DNA of 64,000 nucleotides from Halogeometricum pallidum JCM 14848 (GTDB taxonomy: Archaea; Halobacteriota; Halobacteria; Halobacteriales; Haloferacaceae). Below the pieces are notes generated by a model. It did not search any database, was not told the DNA's origin, and worked only from the letters and a program-made list of their open reading frames with translations. The stretch spans positions 106,723 to 170,722 of the forward strand of contig NZ_AOIV01000003.1 in the NCBI RefSeq assembly GCF_000337095.1. The letters are read 5' to 3'. Below are positions 53,897 through 63,457 of the stretch, piece by piece (the first letter of the stretch is position 1; each line of letters opens with the position of its first letter). A program made the translations under genes and the position numbers.

Positions 53897-54877
53897 TCAG
53901 GTCCACTGGTCGAGTCCGGTCTGGACGACCGACTCCTCGATTCGCTCGAACCCGCGTTCGACCTTCTCGGCGGGTATCCCCCACTCCTCGGTGACGAACG
54001 CGCGGGCCGTCTCGACGTTCGGCGAGAGGTCCGTGTCGAACTCGTAGTCGTCGGTGACCGGCGGGTCGAGAAACAGTTCGCGAACCCGGTCGGCGTTGTC
54101 GATGTAAGCGTCTCGCGCGTCGAGGACGGCCCACAGGTCTCCGCGCGCTTTGACCTCCTTCAGGGCCGTCTTCGGACCGACGCCGGAGACGCCGTCGTTG
54201 AAGTCGGTGCCGCAGAGGACGGCGATGTCGATGAGTTGCTCGTGGGTTACCTCCAGCGACGAGAGCGTCGCTTCGAGGTCCATCAGTTCGGGGTCGCCCT
54301 TCGAGGTGAGTTGCCTGAGCGTGTACGGCGCGCCGAACAGCAGCGTGTCGTAGTCCTCGCTGCCGACGTAGTCGGCGTCGCCCCGCTTCGCCATGTGCGA
54401 CGCCTGCGCCTCCCCCTCGGCGGGCGCCTCGACGACGGGCACGTCCAGCAGTTCGAGCAGTTCCCGGCTCGTCGTCTGAATCGTCTCGGTCAGCCGCTGC
54501 GTCCGCGCCTCCAACCGCGAGGCGGCCAGGGCGTCGCCGCGCTCCTCGGCCTCGCGTTTCAGCTCCTCGGCCTTCTCGCGTTGCGCGCGGCGCTCGGACA
54601 CCTCGGCGTCCTTCAACTCCGTGACGCCGCCGTCGAAGACGAAGACGGGGGTCAGGTCGTGCTCGAAGAACTTGGGGAGCCCCTGCACGATGCCGACGAG
54701 GTTCGCCACCTCCTCGCCGTCGGCGGTGGTGTAGACGTCCTCGCGGGTGAACTTGACCGTCGTCGTCAGATATCTGTACAGCCAGTTGTGCGCGTCGACG
54801 GCGACGACGCTCCCCGCCACGTCGTCGAACGACACGTCGGACAGGGACGCCAGCGTCCGCAGGTCTGCGTTGCCCAT
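53897..54877 (-). CDS. fen: flap endonuclease 1
   Basis: 326 residues. Structure-specific 5' nuclease that removes flaps in Okazaki-fragment processing and repair. Active-site acids are visible: Asp28 in [13 protein letters not shown], Asp82 in VFVFDGG, the [20 protein letters not shown] block and [14 protein letters not shown], and [20 protein letters not shown] (helix-hairpin-helix). The C-terminus ends QTGLDQWT, a PCNA-interacting motif. Arch helices in the middle are Arg/Glu-rich. Length is normal. Confidence 0.96.
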   Translation of the reverse strand: MGNADLRTLASLSDVSFDDVAGSVVAVDAHNWLYRYLTTTVKFTREDVYTTADGEEVANLVGIVQGLPKFFEHDLTPVFVFDGGVTELKDAEVSERRAQREKAEELKREAEERGDALAASRLEARTQRLTETIQTTSRELLELLDVPVVEAPAEGEAQASHMAKRGDADYVGSEDYDTLLFGAPYTLRQLTSKGDPELMDLEATLSSLEVTHEQLIDIAVLCGTDFNDGVSGVGPKTALKEVKARGDLWAVLDARDAYIDNADRVRELFLDPPVTDDYEFDTDLSPNVETARAFVTEEWGIPAEKVERGFERIEESVVQTGLDQWT

Positions 54878-54904
54878 TGCCCCTCGCTTGGGTCGCGGGG
54901 CGCT

Positions 54905-55558
54905 TTAACGTCCCGCGTCGGCCGCGTCGCTCCGGCCGTCCGGGTCGCTCCGACCGTCCGCGCCTCCCCGCGTCTGCGTGGCTCCGTCGATATCGTCGAG
55001 GAGGGCCGGCGGGTCCGATGCCGTCCGCGCCGCGAGAAACGCCGTCTCGGGGTCGCCGAGGTCCCTGTCGCGGTAGTCGTCCAACCCCGCCTGGTACGTC
55101 TCCCGCGAACGCGTCGCGGGCGCGTCCGCCGGCCGTTCGAGGACGAGTTCGGCGAGACCGGTCGTCTCGCCGGTCCACGCGAACCCGGCCTTGTAGAGCG
55201 CATCGTAGGCGAACGGGTTGTTGACGGCGATGGCGAGCGTCTCGTAGCCCGCGCCGCGGGCCGCGTCGGCGACGAACGCGCAGAGACGCGGTCCCAGCCC
55301 CCGCCGCTTGCGGTCCGAGCGGACGGTGATATAGCGAATCCACAGCGTCGACTCGTCGGTTCGGTCCTCGTTGAACGCCGCCGCGGCGACCACGGCCGAG
55401 TCGTATTCCTCGGAAGGGGCTGCTATCGGGTCCCACCGGTCGACGACGACGGCCTTGCCCGTGTTCGACATGACGAACTTCCCGGCGTAGGCGAACCGAC
55501 GGTAGTCCAGACGGAGCGTCGGTTCGTCGGCCGCCCATCCGAGGACGACGAACTCCAT
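54905..55558 (-). CDS. GNAT family N-acetyltransferase
   Basis: 217 residues. Motif A: WIRYITVRSDRKRRGLGPRL (RKRRGLG loop); the later FAYDALYKAGFAWTGETTGL is the motif B region. The last 50 residues are disordered, with a GGADGRSDPDGRSDAADAGR tail. Starts MEFVVLGWAADEPTLRLDYR at 55558; the upstream frame to 55633 is basic and unsupported. It lies 27 nt upstream of fen on the same strand, so the two may be cotranscribed. Confidence 0.85.
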   Translation of the reverse strand: MEFVVLGWAADEPTLRLDYRRFAYAGKFVMSNTGKAVVVDRWDPIAAPSEEYDSAVVAAAAFNEDRTDESTLWIRYITVRSDRKRRGLGPRLCAFVADAARGAGYETLAIAVNNPFAYDALYKAGFAWTGETTGLAELVLERPADAPATRSRETYQAGLDDYRDRDLGDPETAFLAARTASDPPALLDDIDGATQTRGGADGRSDPDGRSDAADAGR

Positions 55559-55631
55559 GGCCGAACGTCGGGGGCCGCGGGGTTGAGTGCGTCGGTTACC
55601 CTTATTCGACCCCGAGGCCGTAGCTAGCGGC

Positions 55632-56231
55632 ATGGCGAGTCTCCACGGCCGAGGCGACGTGCGCTTTTTCGACCGCGTCGCCTCGCTCTACGACCGACTG
55701 ATGCCCTCGGCCGACGCCGAGGCCCTCCGTGCCGGCCTCGCGTTCGCGCGACGGGACGTCGACCGAGTGCTGGACGTGGCCGGCGGCACCGGCCGCGCGT
55801 CGCGTGCGTTGGCGCGCGGCGGCCTCGACCCCGTCGTGGTCGACTTCTCGCGGGGGATGCTCGCGCGGGCGCGGGCCGACGGACATCCCGTCGTCCGCGC
55901 GGACGCCGGGTCGCTGCCGTTCCGCGACGACGCCGTCGACGCCGTCGTCGTCGTGGACGCCCTCCACCACCTCCCGGACCCGGAGCGTGCGGTGCGGGAG
56001 GCGGCCCGCGTCGTCGCCCCCGGCGGGGTCGTCGTCGTACAGGAGTTCGGCCCGCGGACGCTCCGGGGCCGCGGCCTCGTCCTCGTCGAACGCGCCGTCG
56101 GATTCGACTCGCGGTTCTGGACGCCGACGGAACTGTGCACCCTGTTCGCGGCGGCCGGTCTAGACGCGAGAATCGTCTCGGAGGGCTTCGAGTACGTCGT
56201 CGTCGGGCGCGTAGAGGGGACGGACGCGTAG
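55632..56231 (+). CDS. class I SAM-dependent methyltransferase (UbiE/menG-like)
   Basis: 199 residues. SAM-binding core: DRVLDVAGGTGRASRALARG (motif I, with a GGTG loop), LDPVVVDFSRGMLARARADG and SLPFRDDAVDAVVVVDALHH (motif II), then PGGVVVVQEFGPRTLRG. Resembles the ubiquinone/menaquinone methyltransferase group, so a quinone substrate is plausible but not shown. The ATG at 55632 is within 25 codons of the open frame start. Confidence 0.87.
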   Translation: MASLHGRGDVRFFDRVASLYDRLMPSADAEALRAGLAFARRDVDRVLDVAGGTGRASRALARGGLDPVVVDFSRGMLARARADGHPVVRADAGSLPFRDDAVDAVVVVDALHHLPDPERAVREAARVVAPGGVVVVQEFGPRTLRGRGLVLVERAVGFDSRFWTPTELCTLFAAAGLDARIVSEGFEYVVVGRVEGTDA

Positions 56232-56235
56232 CGCG

Positions 56236-56454
56236 CTACTCGCCGTCGCGCGTCGTATCGACGCCGAACAGGGCGTTACAGCCGCAAAATCCGGTCGCGG
56301 CGTTCTGGAGCAGTCCGGCGCCGGCGAGGGCCGCGACGGCGGCCGTGGTGCGCTTCTCGTCGAGGGAGGCGGCGACGGCGACGACCGACAGCCAGATTCC
56401 CAGCACGCCCCTGAGCACGCGGTCCCACCCGCCGACGTTTCGTGGTACGTTCAT
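56236..56454 (-). CDS. DUF2892 (YgaP-like transmembrane) family protein
   Basis: 72 residues. Two short membrane segments, GVLGIWLSVVAVAASL and AAVAALAGAGLLQNAATG, then FCGCNALFGVDTTRDGE with a Cys pair. Matches the DUF2892/YgaP transmembrane module (inner-membrane protein with a GFCxCN end). Function unknown. Convergent with the methyltransferase, 4 nt apart. Confidence 0.85.
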   Translation of the reverse strand: MNVPRNVGGWDRVLRGVLGIWLSVVAVAASLDEKRTTAAVAALAGAGLLQNAATGFCGCNALFGVDTTRDGE

Positions 56455-56584
56455 GCGCGACCGTACGGGAGCGAGGATAATGATACTATTCCATTGACAG
56501 GACCACGGCCGTACCTAACCTCTCGCTCGCTCGAACCGACACCGAAACGGGAGAGTCATGTAGGACGGTGCGAATCCAACGGAC

Positions 56585-57007
56585 ATGGGAACTTCGAACA
56601 GTTCGTTCCTCGATGAACGGGTGGACCCGGACGCGTTACCCCTCGCAGTGGGGGATTTCCTCGCGTTGGCGCTCGTGCTGACCTACGGCGTGGTGAACCA
56701 CAACGGCGTGGACTACCTCTCGACGGACCCCGCGGGGTGGATTCTGACGATGGTTCCGTTCCTCCTCGGGTGGGCCGTCTGCGGGACGCTCATCGGCGCG
56801 TACTCCGCCGGGGCGGCGGAGACGGCGAAGTCGGCCATCCCGCTGGCGATTCGCGGGTGGATTCCGGCCGCGCTCATCGGTCTCATCCTGCGGTGGACGG
56901 CGATGTTCGAGGGCGGCGTCGAAGTGGTGTTCGCCGTCGTCATCTTCGTCGCCGGCCTCGTGGCCCTCGTCGGGTGGCGCTGGCTGTACTTCAAGATTGT
57001 CGGGTAG
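56585..57007 (+). CDS. DUF3054 family membrane protein
   Basis: 140 residues with four membrane segments: PLAVGDFLALALVLTYGVVN, WILTMVPFLLGWAVCGTLIG, IRGWIPAALIGLILRWTAMF and VVFAVVIFVAGLVALVGWRW. The GDFLAL and PFLLGW motifs are DUF3054. Function unknown. No Shine-Dalgarno; the ATG at 56585 starts MGTSNSSFLDERVD. Converges with the MFS transporter. Confidence 0.85.
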   Translation: MGTSNSSFLDERVDPDALPLAVGDFLALALVLTYGVVNHNGVDYLSTDPAGWILTMVPFLLGWAVCGTLIGAYSAGAAETAKSAIPLAIRGWIPAALIGLILRWTAMFEGGVEVVFAVVIFVAGLVALVGWRWLYFKIVG

Positions 57008-57057
57008 TCGCCGTCTCTTCTCTTCTCTTTCGGAGCCGAGTTCGATTCCGCCGAACG

Positions 57058-58392
57058 CTAGTCCGAAGCGACTTCGGACGCCGCGGCCTTCCCGCTCCGC
57101 CGCGCCAAGTAGAGACCGAAGCCGGCGCCGGCGGCGGCGATGCCGGCCAGCGTGGCGAACAGCGCCGCCGGCGTCGCGTAGGTAAGAATGGTGCCGGCGA
57201 GGGCGCCGCCGAGGGCGCCGACGCCGAACACGCCGAGGTAGGTGTAGCCGTAGGAGAGTCCGCGCGTCCCGGCGGGCGTGTACTCGGCGACGGTGGCCTG
57301 GTAGAACGGCTGGATGACGAACAGGAAAAAGCCGAGGACGGCGCCGAAGGCGAGGAGGGGGACGAGCCCCGCGCTCACGACGGGCAGGAAGAGGACGGCG
57401 AGCACGGCGAGCACGGCGAAAGAACCCGCGAGCCCCCACTCGACGGGCAGGCGGTCGGTGAGCTTTCCGCCGGCGTACTGGCCGAGGACGCCGACCATCA
57501 GCAGCCCCGAGTAGAAGTACCGTTCGGGCTGGAGCGTCTGTCCCGAGTCGGCGGTGACGCCCAGCGCGCCCGCGAGCCCCGCCGGCAGCAGCGATGCCAG
57601 CGGAACCGGCTCGAACGTCCCCAGCCCCGACAGTAGGTCCGGGAGGAAGGTGAGGACGCCGCGGTAGTACAGCCCCGAGCACATGACGACGAGGAAGACG
57701 ACGACGAAGCCGCCCGCGACCATCCGCCGGGATTCGGCGACGAACTCGCCGAGCGAGTCGACGCCGGCGTCGGCCTTCGAGGACCCACCCGTGTCGGCGT
57801 CGACGGCGGCGTTCTCGTCGAACTCGGCGCGCATGGCGTAGGCGCCGGCCGCGAGCGCCGGGAGCGAGAGGAGCATCGCCACCGTCGTCCACTCCATGAA
57901 CATGAGGAGAACGGCGGTGAGAAGCGGGCCGAGGCCGATGCCGACGTTGCCGGCGATGCCGTGGTAGGCGAAGCCGGTGCCGCGTTCGTCGACGCCCTTC
58001 GAGACGAGGGCGAGGCCCGCCGGGTGGTAGACGCTCGCGGCGGCGCCCCAGCAGAGCAGGGCGAGGGTGACGACGACGAGGTTCGGCGAGAGGCCCAACA
58101 GGACGAACGACCCGGCCATGCCGAACAGGCACAGCGAGATGAGCCGCCGCGAACCGATGCGGTCGACGAGGACGCCGCCGGGAAGCGCCCCGACGCCGAA
58201 CAGCCCGTAGCCCGCCGTCACGACGACGCCGAGCGTCGCCGCCGTCACCTCGACCTGCGTGAGACCGAGATTCACCACGTCGAACTCCGTCAGCCAGATG
58301 GAGACGAAGATGGGGATGGATAGCTCGTAGGTGTGCACCATCCCGTGCGCGAGCATCACGAGGGCGACGATCGAACGGTCGTTGCGATTCAC
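57058..58392 (-). CDS. MFS transporter
   Basis: 444 residues with about twelve membrane segments. Family marks: LPGGVLVDRIGSRRLISLCL (loop 2-3, GxxxDRxGxRR), WGAAASVYHPAGLALVSKGV and GQYAGGKLTDRLPVEWGLAG in the second half. Hydrophilic acidic loop near VDADTGGSSKADAGV separates the halves. Substrate unknown. The frame opens at a TTG at 58473, but GTG at 58392 (NRNDRSIVALVMLAHG) puts the first membrane span at the N-terminus; the start is not certain. Confidence 0.88.
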   Translation of the reverse strand: MNRNDRSIVALVMLAHGMVHTYELSIPIFVSIWLTEFDVVNLGLTQVEVTAATLGVVVTAGYGLFGVGALPGGVLVDRIGSRRLISLCLFGMAGSFVLLGLSPNLVVVTLALLCWGAAASVYHPAGLALVSKGVDERGTGFAYHGIAGNVGIGLGPLLTAVLLMFMEWTTVAMLLSLPALAAGAYAMRAEFDENAAVDADTGGSSKADAGVDSLGEFVAESRRMVAGGFVVVFLVVMCSGLYYRGVLTFLPDLLSGLGTFEPVPLASLLPAGLAGALGVTADSGQTLQPERYFYSGLLMVGVLGQYAGGKLTDRLPVEWGLAGSFAVLAVLAVLFLPVVSAGLVPLLAFGAVLGFFLFVIQPFYQATVAEYTPAGTRGLSYGYTYLGVFGVGALGGALAGTILTYATPAALFATLAGIAAAGAGFGLYLARRSGKAAASEVASD

Positions 58393-58648
58393 GTCGGTGA
58401 GTCCGGCCAGCGCACAGTTGAACGCTCGGATGTGGGCAGAACGTGAAACGGTAGTATCGCTTAGGACTGGCAATTCAGATGGTATGTTTTTGTATCGAGA
58501 ACAATCCTACCGAATGATACGCCGGTAGACGACGTACGTGCCAATCGGCTCTATAACTTATAGAAATCCCATCCGGTGCTAACTGGATGGATACTAGTGA
58601 GCGATGGGAAAGAACTATATGACGTGTGCCCGTACAATACTATGTATT

Positions 58649-58897
58649 ATGACAGGGTACTACGACTACGTTCTCGGCCTCATTCCGCTCGCACTTCTCG
58701 GTCTCACCGGCGCGCTGTCGCTCGTCGGATTCGACCTGACGCAGGCGGTTCCCGTCGCCGCCGCCGTCGCTGCCGGCATCGTCGGGCACGCGCTGTTCGT
58801 CAACGGACCCGTCTCCTCCCCCGCGGGACGGACCATCAAGCCGGACGCGCCGACCAACGCGCACTCGAACCCCGCGACGCCCGTCGACGCCGACTAA
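58649..58897 (+). CDS. small membrane protein, 82 aa
   Basis: Two hydrophobic segments: YVLGLIPLALLGLTGALSLV and AVPVAAAVAAGIVGHALFVN, then a disordered tail. Similar small haloarchaeal proteins begin MTGYYDYVLG. The ATG at 58649 follows a TATA-like ACTATATG about 31 nt upstream. The longer frame to 58604 is unlikely. Function unknown. Confidence 0.72.
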   Translation: MTGYYDYVLGLIPLALLGLTGALSLVGFDLTQAVPVAAAVAAGIVGHALFVNGPVSSPAGRTIKPDAPTNAHSNPATPVDAD

Positions 58898-59088
58898 TCG
58901 TCCCGCCCTGTCACACTGACGACGTCAGCGTTCACACCCAGTTTTTCTGATAACCTCTCGGCGAGCGACGGCGTCGTTCGTATTCGTCCGTCACACCGCT
59001 CGTCGTCGGGCGTTCCGGTCGACGTGCCGGCCCCCTCACTGCGCCGCCGTCCCGCACGTTCATCAGGGTGGCGTCCGATGTACCGCCC

Positions 59089-60087
59089 ATGACGGAGACG
59101 CTGTTTCTGACGAGCGACGACGTGGCGGGTCTCGCGACGCCCGCCGAGTTCGTCGACGCCGTCCGCGACGCCTACCGACAGCGTGGCGAGGGGGCGCCGG
59201 CCGAACCGCGGACGAAGCTCACGAACGAGGAACCGCCGGGCTTTCTCACCACCTACGCCGCCGTCCTCCCCGAGACGGGCGCGATGGGCGGGTACGCCTA
59301 CAGCGCCGGATTCGGCGCGGGCGACGCGTGGTTCATGACGCCGCTGTTCGACGCCGAGTCGGGCGAACCGCTGGCTCTCATCGACGGCGCGAGCATGAAC
59401 CCGTTCAAGACGGGCGCCGCCGGCGCGGTCGGAACCGACGCCCTGGCCCGCGAGGACGCGACGACGCTCGCGGTTATCGGGAGCGGCGCGCAGGCGCGGG
59501 GACAGCTTCGAGCCGCCGCGACGGTGCGGGACCTGGAGACGGTCTGGGTGTACTCGCCGACGAAGGAGAGCCGCGAGTCGTTCGCCGGCGAGATGGACCG
59601 CACACTGGACGCCAGCGTCGCCGCCGTCGCCTCCCCTGCCGCGGCCGTCGAGGGCGCGGACGTCGTCGTGACGGCGACGAACGCCTCCGACCCGGTGTTC
59701 GACGGCGAACGCCTCGAGGACGGCGCGCACGTCACCGCGATGGGACAGTACACCCCCGGTAAGCGCGAACTCGACACGACGACCATCGAGCGCGCGAAGT
59801 ACGTGCCCGACCTGCGGGCGCGGGCGACGAAGGACGCGGGGTCGTTCATGCACGCCCTGGAGGAGGGCGTCGTCGACGAGAACCACATCTACGCCGAACT
59901 CGGCGAGGTTGTCGCGGGCGACGTGGAGGGGCGCGAGAACGACCAGGAAGTCACCGTCTTCGACAGCGGCGGCACCGGAATCGAAACGGTCGCCGGCGCG
60001 TACCTCCTCTACGAGAAGGCGAAAGCGGAGGGTCTCGGCACGACCATCGACTTTTCGCCGGCGAGCGAGTCGCTGACCGGCGAGTGA
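59089..60087 (+). CDS. ornithine cyclodeaminase/alanine dehydrogenase family protein
   Basis: 332 residues, NAD(P)-binding enzyme of the OCD/mu-crystallin group. The dinucleotide fold: ATTLAVIGSGAQARGQLRAA near residue 124; the substrate side has ALIDGASMNPFKTGAAGAVG. In archaea relatives act as alanine dehydrogenase, or reduce delta1-pyrroline-2-carboxylate. Acidic residues fit a halophile. ATG at 59089 is the sensible start (MTETLFLTSDDVAG). Confidence 0.9.
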   Translation: MTETLFLTSDDVAGLATPAEFVDAVRDAYRQRGEGAPAEPRTKLTNEEPPGFLTTYAAVLPETGAMGGYAYSAGFGAGDAWFMTPLFDAESGEPLALIDGASMNPFKTGAAGAVGTDALAREDATTLAVIGSGAQARGQLRAAATVRDLETVWVYSPTKESRESFAGEMDRTLDASVAAVASPAAAVEGADVVVTATNASDPVFDGERLEDGAHVTAMGQYTPGKRELDTTTIERAKYVPDLRARATKDAGSFMHALEEGVVDENHIYAELGEVVAGDVEGRENDQEVTVFDSGGTGIETVAGAYLLYEKAKAEGLGTTIDFSPASESLTGE

Positions 60088-60112
60088 GGTCGGAGTGAAC
60101 GCCCGCGGGAAC

Positions 60113-60547
60113 TCACAGCGAGAGCCGAGACAGCCGAGCGAACGCCCGGAACGCCCGCGGCAGCGCCGAGACGGCGACGACGCACGCGACGGCGGGTACG
60201 ACCACGCCGAGCGCGAACGACTCCCAGCGGAGTTGGGCGGCGACGCCGAGGTACGTCCCGCCGCCGACGACGAGGCTGTAGTACGCCGACCGGCCGGCGA
60301 GCGTTCCGAGGTGTCCGGGCGCGGGCCAGCGGGCGTCACTAACGTAGCCGCCGCGGAACGCCGCGACGGCGAGCGGGGTCGCACAGAGCGCCGTCAGCGC
60401 CGACAGCGCCACCGCCTCAGCCGGCCGGGCGAACAACAGGAACCACAGCGTCGGCACCGCTAAGGCCGACACCTCCATCCCGGCGGTCAGACTCCGACTC
60501 AGGTAGCGGTCGAACCGCCGAATCGCCCTCGCCACGCGTCGAACCAC
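60113..60547 (-). CDS. hypothetical membrane protein, 144 aa
   Basis: Unrecognised. Arg-rich start (VRRVARAIRRFDRYLSRSLT), then four membrane segments including VSALAVPTLWFLLFARPAEA and FALGVVVPAVACVVAVSALP. Start is a GTG at 60547 and not certain; an internal ATG occurs later (GMEVSALAVP). Lies between the dehydrogenase-family gene and pelA, apparently separately transcribed. Confidence 0.62.
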   Translation of the reverse strand: MVRRVARAIRRFDRYLSRSLTAGMEVSALAVPTLWFLLFARPAEAVALSALTALCATPLAVAAFRGGYVSDARWPAPGHLGTLAGRSAYYSLVVGGGTYLGVAAQLRWESFALGVVVPAVACVVAVSALPRAFRAFARLSRLSL

Positions 60548-60631
60548 ACGGACGAGTAGGAGAGAGTCGGCAAAACGCTTCGGTCGGGAGCGCGGTTGCG
60601 GACACGAAGGCGGGCGCCGCCCCGCCGACGG

Positions 60632-61699
60632 TCACTGCAGTCGGTACCGCAGGAGGGCCGCGATGCCGCCGAGATTCTTCAGCTGACGGCCGGGGTCGAA
60701 CTCCGAGGAGAAGACGGCCACCTCCCCGCCCTGTCGCTCGACGGTCTGGATGACCTCGTTGACGTCCACGTCCCACTCGCCGGCGCCCTGTCTTTCCTCG
60801 CGGAGTCGCTCATCGAGGACGAGAAGCGTCTCGACGGCGCCGAAGTCGGCCGCCTCGGCCACCTCCTCGATGCCGTAGGACACCTTCTCGCCCGTCGCGA
60901 TGCCCTCCATCAGGTCGTCGATGAGGTCCGCCTCCTTCGAGATGCGCGTCTGCGTCTGCACCTCGTCCACCGCGCCGCGTTTGAGCACCTCGTGGACCCC
61001 CCTGTCGCCGACGCCGGAGGTGTCGACGACGGTTATCTTCTCGACGATGTCGCGGTGGTTCTCGGCGATGTAGTCGCGGGCGTCCTGTTTCGTGAAGCCC
61101 GGGCCGGCGAGGATGATGGCGTCGACGTCCATCCGCGCGAGCGCCTTCCCGAGTTCCGCGAACAGTTCCGACCGCGGGCGGGCGTACTCGCCTTTGCCCG
61201 TCGGCGCGGTGAAGGAGAAGCGCTCCTCGGTGCCGTACTGCGCGACGGTGTGGACGTACGCCGCCCCCTCCTCGACGGTGGCGATGACCACGTCGGGGTT
61301 CTCTGCGGCCTCCTCGGCCTCCTCGATTCGCTTCTTCTGGTCCGGTTGGAAGTGCTTCTCGATGGTCACCTCGTCGTGCTCTTCGACGTTCAGCGTGTGG
61401 TGGTGGCCGAGTTGGTCCTCGCGGGAGGAGCCGACGATTTCGCCGCCGACGCGGAGGCGGTTGGCGAAGCGGGCGAACTCCACGTCGTCGACGCGGATGG
61501 TGACGTTGAGGTGTTCGCGCTGTCCGCCGGTGTCCCGCATCTGGTCGTCGTCGCGCTGGATGCGGCGGGTGGTGTCGCCGGAGACCAGATCGCCCGATTC
61601 GAGGACGTGCGAGAGATGCCAGAGGTCGTCCACGTTCTCGGGGACGAGCGTGATGCGTTCGCGGCCCTCCTCGCCGCGCCCGCGACTCGAAATACGCAT
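60632..61699 (-). CDS. pelA: mRNA surveillance protein pelota (Dom34)
   Basis: 355 residues. Rescues stalled ribosomes with aEF1A/ABCE1, an eRF1-like factor. Domains in order: N-terminal Sm-like domain ([40 protein letters not shown]), central ribonuclease-H-like domain ([40 protein letters not shown]), C-terminal L7Ae-like domain ([40 protein letters not shown]). It has no GGQ motif, as expected. Near the RqcH gene, another rescue factor. Confidence 0.97.
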   Translation of the reverse strand: MRISSRGRGEEGRERITLVPENVDDLWHLSHVLESGDLVSGDTTRRIQRDDDQMRDTGGQREHLNVTIRVDDVEFARFANRLRVGGEIVGSSREDQLGHHHTLNVEEHDEVTIEKHFQPDQKKRIEEAEEAAENPDVVIATVEEGAAYVHTVAQYGTEERFSFTAPTGKGEYARPRSELFAELGKALARMDVDAIILAGPGFTKQDARDYIAENHRDIVEKITVVDTSGVGDRGVHEVLKRGAVDEVQTQTRISKEADLIDDLMEGIATGEKVSYGIEEVAEAADFGAVETLLVLDERLREERQGAGEWDVDVNEVIQTVERQGGEVAVFSSEFDPGRQLKNLGGIAALLRYRLQ

Positions 61700-61749
61700 A
61701 CCCGAACTGCGTCGCCGGTCCGGAAAGGTGCTGCTATCCGGTGGCCCCC

Positions 61750-62436
61750 TTAGAAGTTCGACTCGGCGACGTCGCGGCGCTTCTTCGCGAGGCCCGCCGC
61801 GAACCCGCGCCCGAACAGGTAGTAGGTGACCACCTGCGCGTAGAACAGGACGAAGATACCGACGACGACCACCGAGAGCGCGGCCCCGACGAGTCCGAGG
61901 ACGACGCCGGCGACGATGGCGAGGAGCCAGCCCTTGAAGTATTCGCTCGTCGCCGCGCCCGAGAGAACGGTCGAGAGGTCGAACGCCGCGCCGAGCGAGT
62001 CCTCGATGGCGAAGTTCGCGTACGCGGCGGGCGCGAAGTAGCCGACGATAAGTCCGAAAGCGACGACGAGGAGGGTAGCGAGCAATCCGACGATTCCGGC
62101 GGCAGCGTTCGGCGCACCGGTGGTCGGATCCGTGGTGACCGAGGAGACGCCAAAGACGGCGAACAGGACGACCAGCGTCGGAATCAGCACGACGAGAGCG
62201 AACACGATGTTGATGAGAAACAGTTTGATACCGTCGACGGCGAGGCCGCCCCAGTCGGTGAACGACGGCGCCGCACGCTCCTCTTTGGCCGCGCCGCGGA
62301 GGACGCGGACGTAGTAGCCTTGGAGGATGAACGCGGGCAGGATGAGGGCGCTGAGCACGCTGAGGACGCCCCCGATGACCAGGGTCGGAATCCAGTCGTC
62401 GCTGTTCTTGAGATACGAGAGCGCGTCGCCTAACAT
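61750..62436 (-). CDS. DUF4013 family membrane protein
   Basis: 228 residues with about five to six membrane segments. Family features: [20 protein letters not shown] at the start, [20 protein letters not shown] and a central [20 protein letters not shown]. Function unknown; DUF4013 proteins are common in archaea. Its paralogue lies 70 nt upstream on the same strand. Confidence 0.9.
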   Translation of the reverse strand: MLGDALSYLKNSDDWIPTLVIGGVLSVLSALILPAFILQGYYVRVLRGAAKEERAAPSFTDWGGLAVDGIKLFLINIVFALVVLIPTLVVLFAVFGVSSVTTDPTTGAPNAAAGIVGLLATLLVVAFGLIVGYFAPAAYANFAIEDSLGAAFDLSTVLSGAATSEYFKGWLLAIVAGVVLGLVGAALSVVVVGIFVLFYAQVVTYYLFGRGFAAGLAKKRRDVAESNF

Positions 62437-62506
62437 CGGACGAACCGAGAGCGGTTACTCAGTTAACTCTTTACCAAAAATCGGGTGACTGCGGGGCTGG
62501 AACGGT

Positions 62507-63220
62507 TCAGATAGCGGCTCGCTCGTCGGGTTGGTCGCCCATTTCGCGCACCTCGACGTTGCGCAGGTCGCCCCACGCGTGACCGATCATGTAGTACGCG
62601 GCGACCGCGGCGTAGAAGCCGAGGAACGCGCTGGCGACGAGGCCGAGGACGGGGATGGCGTTCAGCACGCCACCCACGATGCCGGCAACGACGATGACGG
62701 CGAAGCCGCTTATCCACGCCGTGAAGTACTTACCCGAGGTGAGCACGGGGCGCAGGTCGCCGACCGAGAACGCCTTGCCCACCCGGTCGGTCTCGACGAA
62801 GTTCGCCACCGCCGCGGGGATTACGTACGCGGCGAGGAGGCCGAGCACCAACGAGGCCAGGAGTCCCACGAGGAAGCCGAGGCCGCCGAGGATGCTCGCC
62901 CCGTTGGAGCCCTGACCCACGAAGAGGGTGAAGAGGCTCCCGGCGACGAGGACGCCCGCGACGATCATGGGCACGAGACCGTATACGAGGGCGATGACCG
63001 TGGCCTTCAGACCGTCGACGGCCATGTCACCCCACTCGTCGAACGCCGGGGGTCGCTCGTCGCCGTGCATCGTCGCGCGGACGACGCGGACGAGGTAGCC
63101 GGCGACCAGGATGGTGGGGACGATGAGGACGCCGAGGAGGCTCAGGACGCCGCCGATGAGGACGGTTCGGACCCAGCCCTCCTCGTCGTTTCGTAAGTAG
63201 TTGAGGGATTCGCTAATCAT
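62507..63220 (-). CDS. DUF4013 family membrane protein, second copy
   Basis: 237 residues, same plan as the downstream gene: YLRNDEEGWVRTVLIGGVLS, VAGYLVRVVRATMHGDERPP and EWGDMAVDGLKATVIALVYG. Similar length and membrane layout, so a local duplication is likely. ATG at 63220; a GTG at 63229 is also possible. A very AT-rich segment near 63353-63380 lies about 140 nt upstream and may hold the promoter. Confidence 0.9.
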   Translation of the reverse strand: MISESLNYLRNDEEGWVRTVLIGGVLSLLGVLIVPTILVAGYLVRVVRATMHGDERPPAFDEWGDMAVDGLKATVIALVYGLVPMIVAGVLVAGSLFTLFVGQGSNGASILGGLGFLVGLLASLVLGLLAAYVIPAAVANFVETDRVGKAFSVGDLRPVLTSGKYFTAWISGFAVIVVAGIVGGVLNAIPVLGLVASAFLGFYAAVAAYYMIGHAWGDLRNVEVREMGDQPDERAAI

Positions 63221-63457
63221 GGTTATCACGAGCGTTCTCCTGCCCCGCGTTATCGCTTGTGCGGCCGACCGCCGCGCCGGATTCGGACACCGGGTTGTCG
63301 TTCCGTCGAGAGGACGGAGTAGTACGCTCAGAGAGAATAACGTCGCTTCGGGAGATAAATATATATTATAGTTTGGTCCCGTTACCTGAACATTATAACT
63401 TTTTTGGCCGAACGGGCCGAGTCAGAGTCAAGCCGACCGCACGGGCGGGTGGGGCCG

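Noticed and set aside
63353..63420. Terminator for the RqcH gene from the T-run near 63405
   Set aside because: The T-run is on the plus strand, so in the minus-strand transcript it is an A-run; not a valid terminator for that gene.
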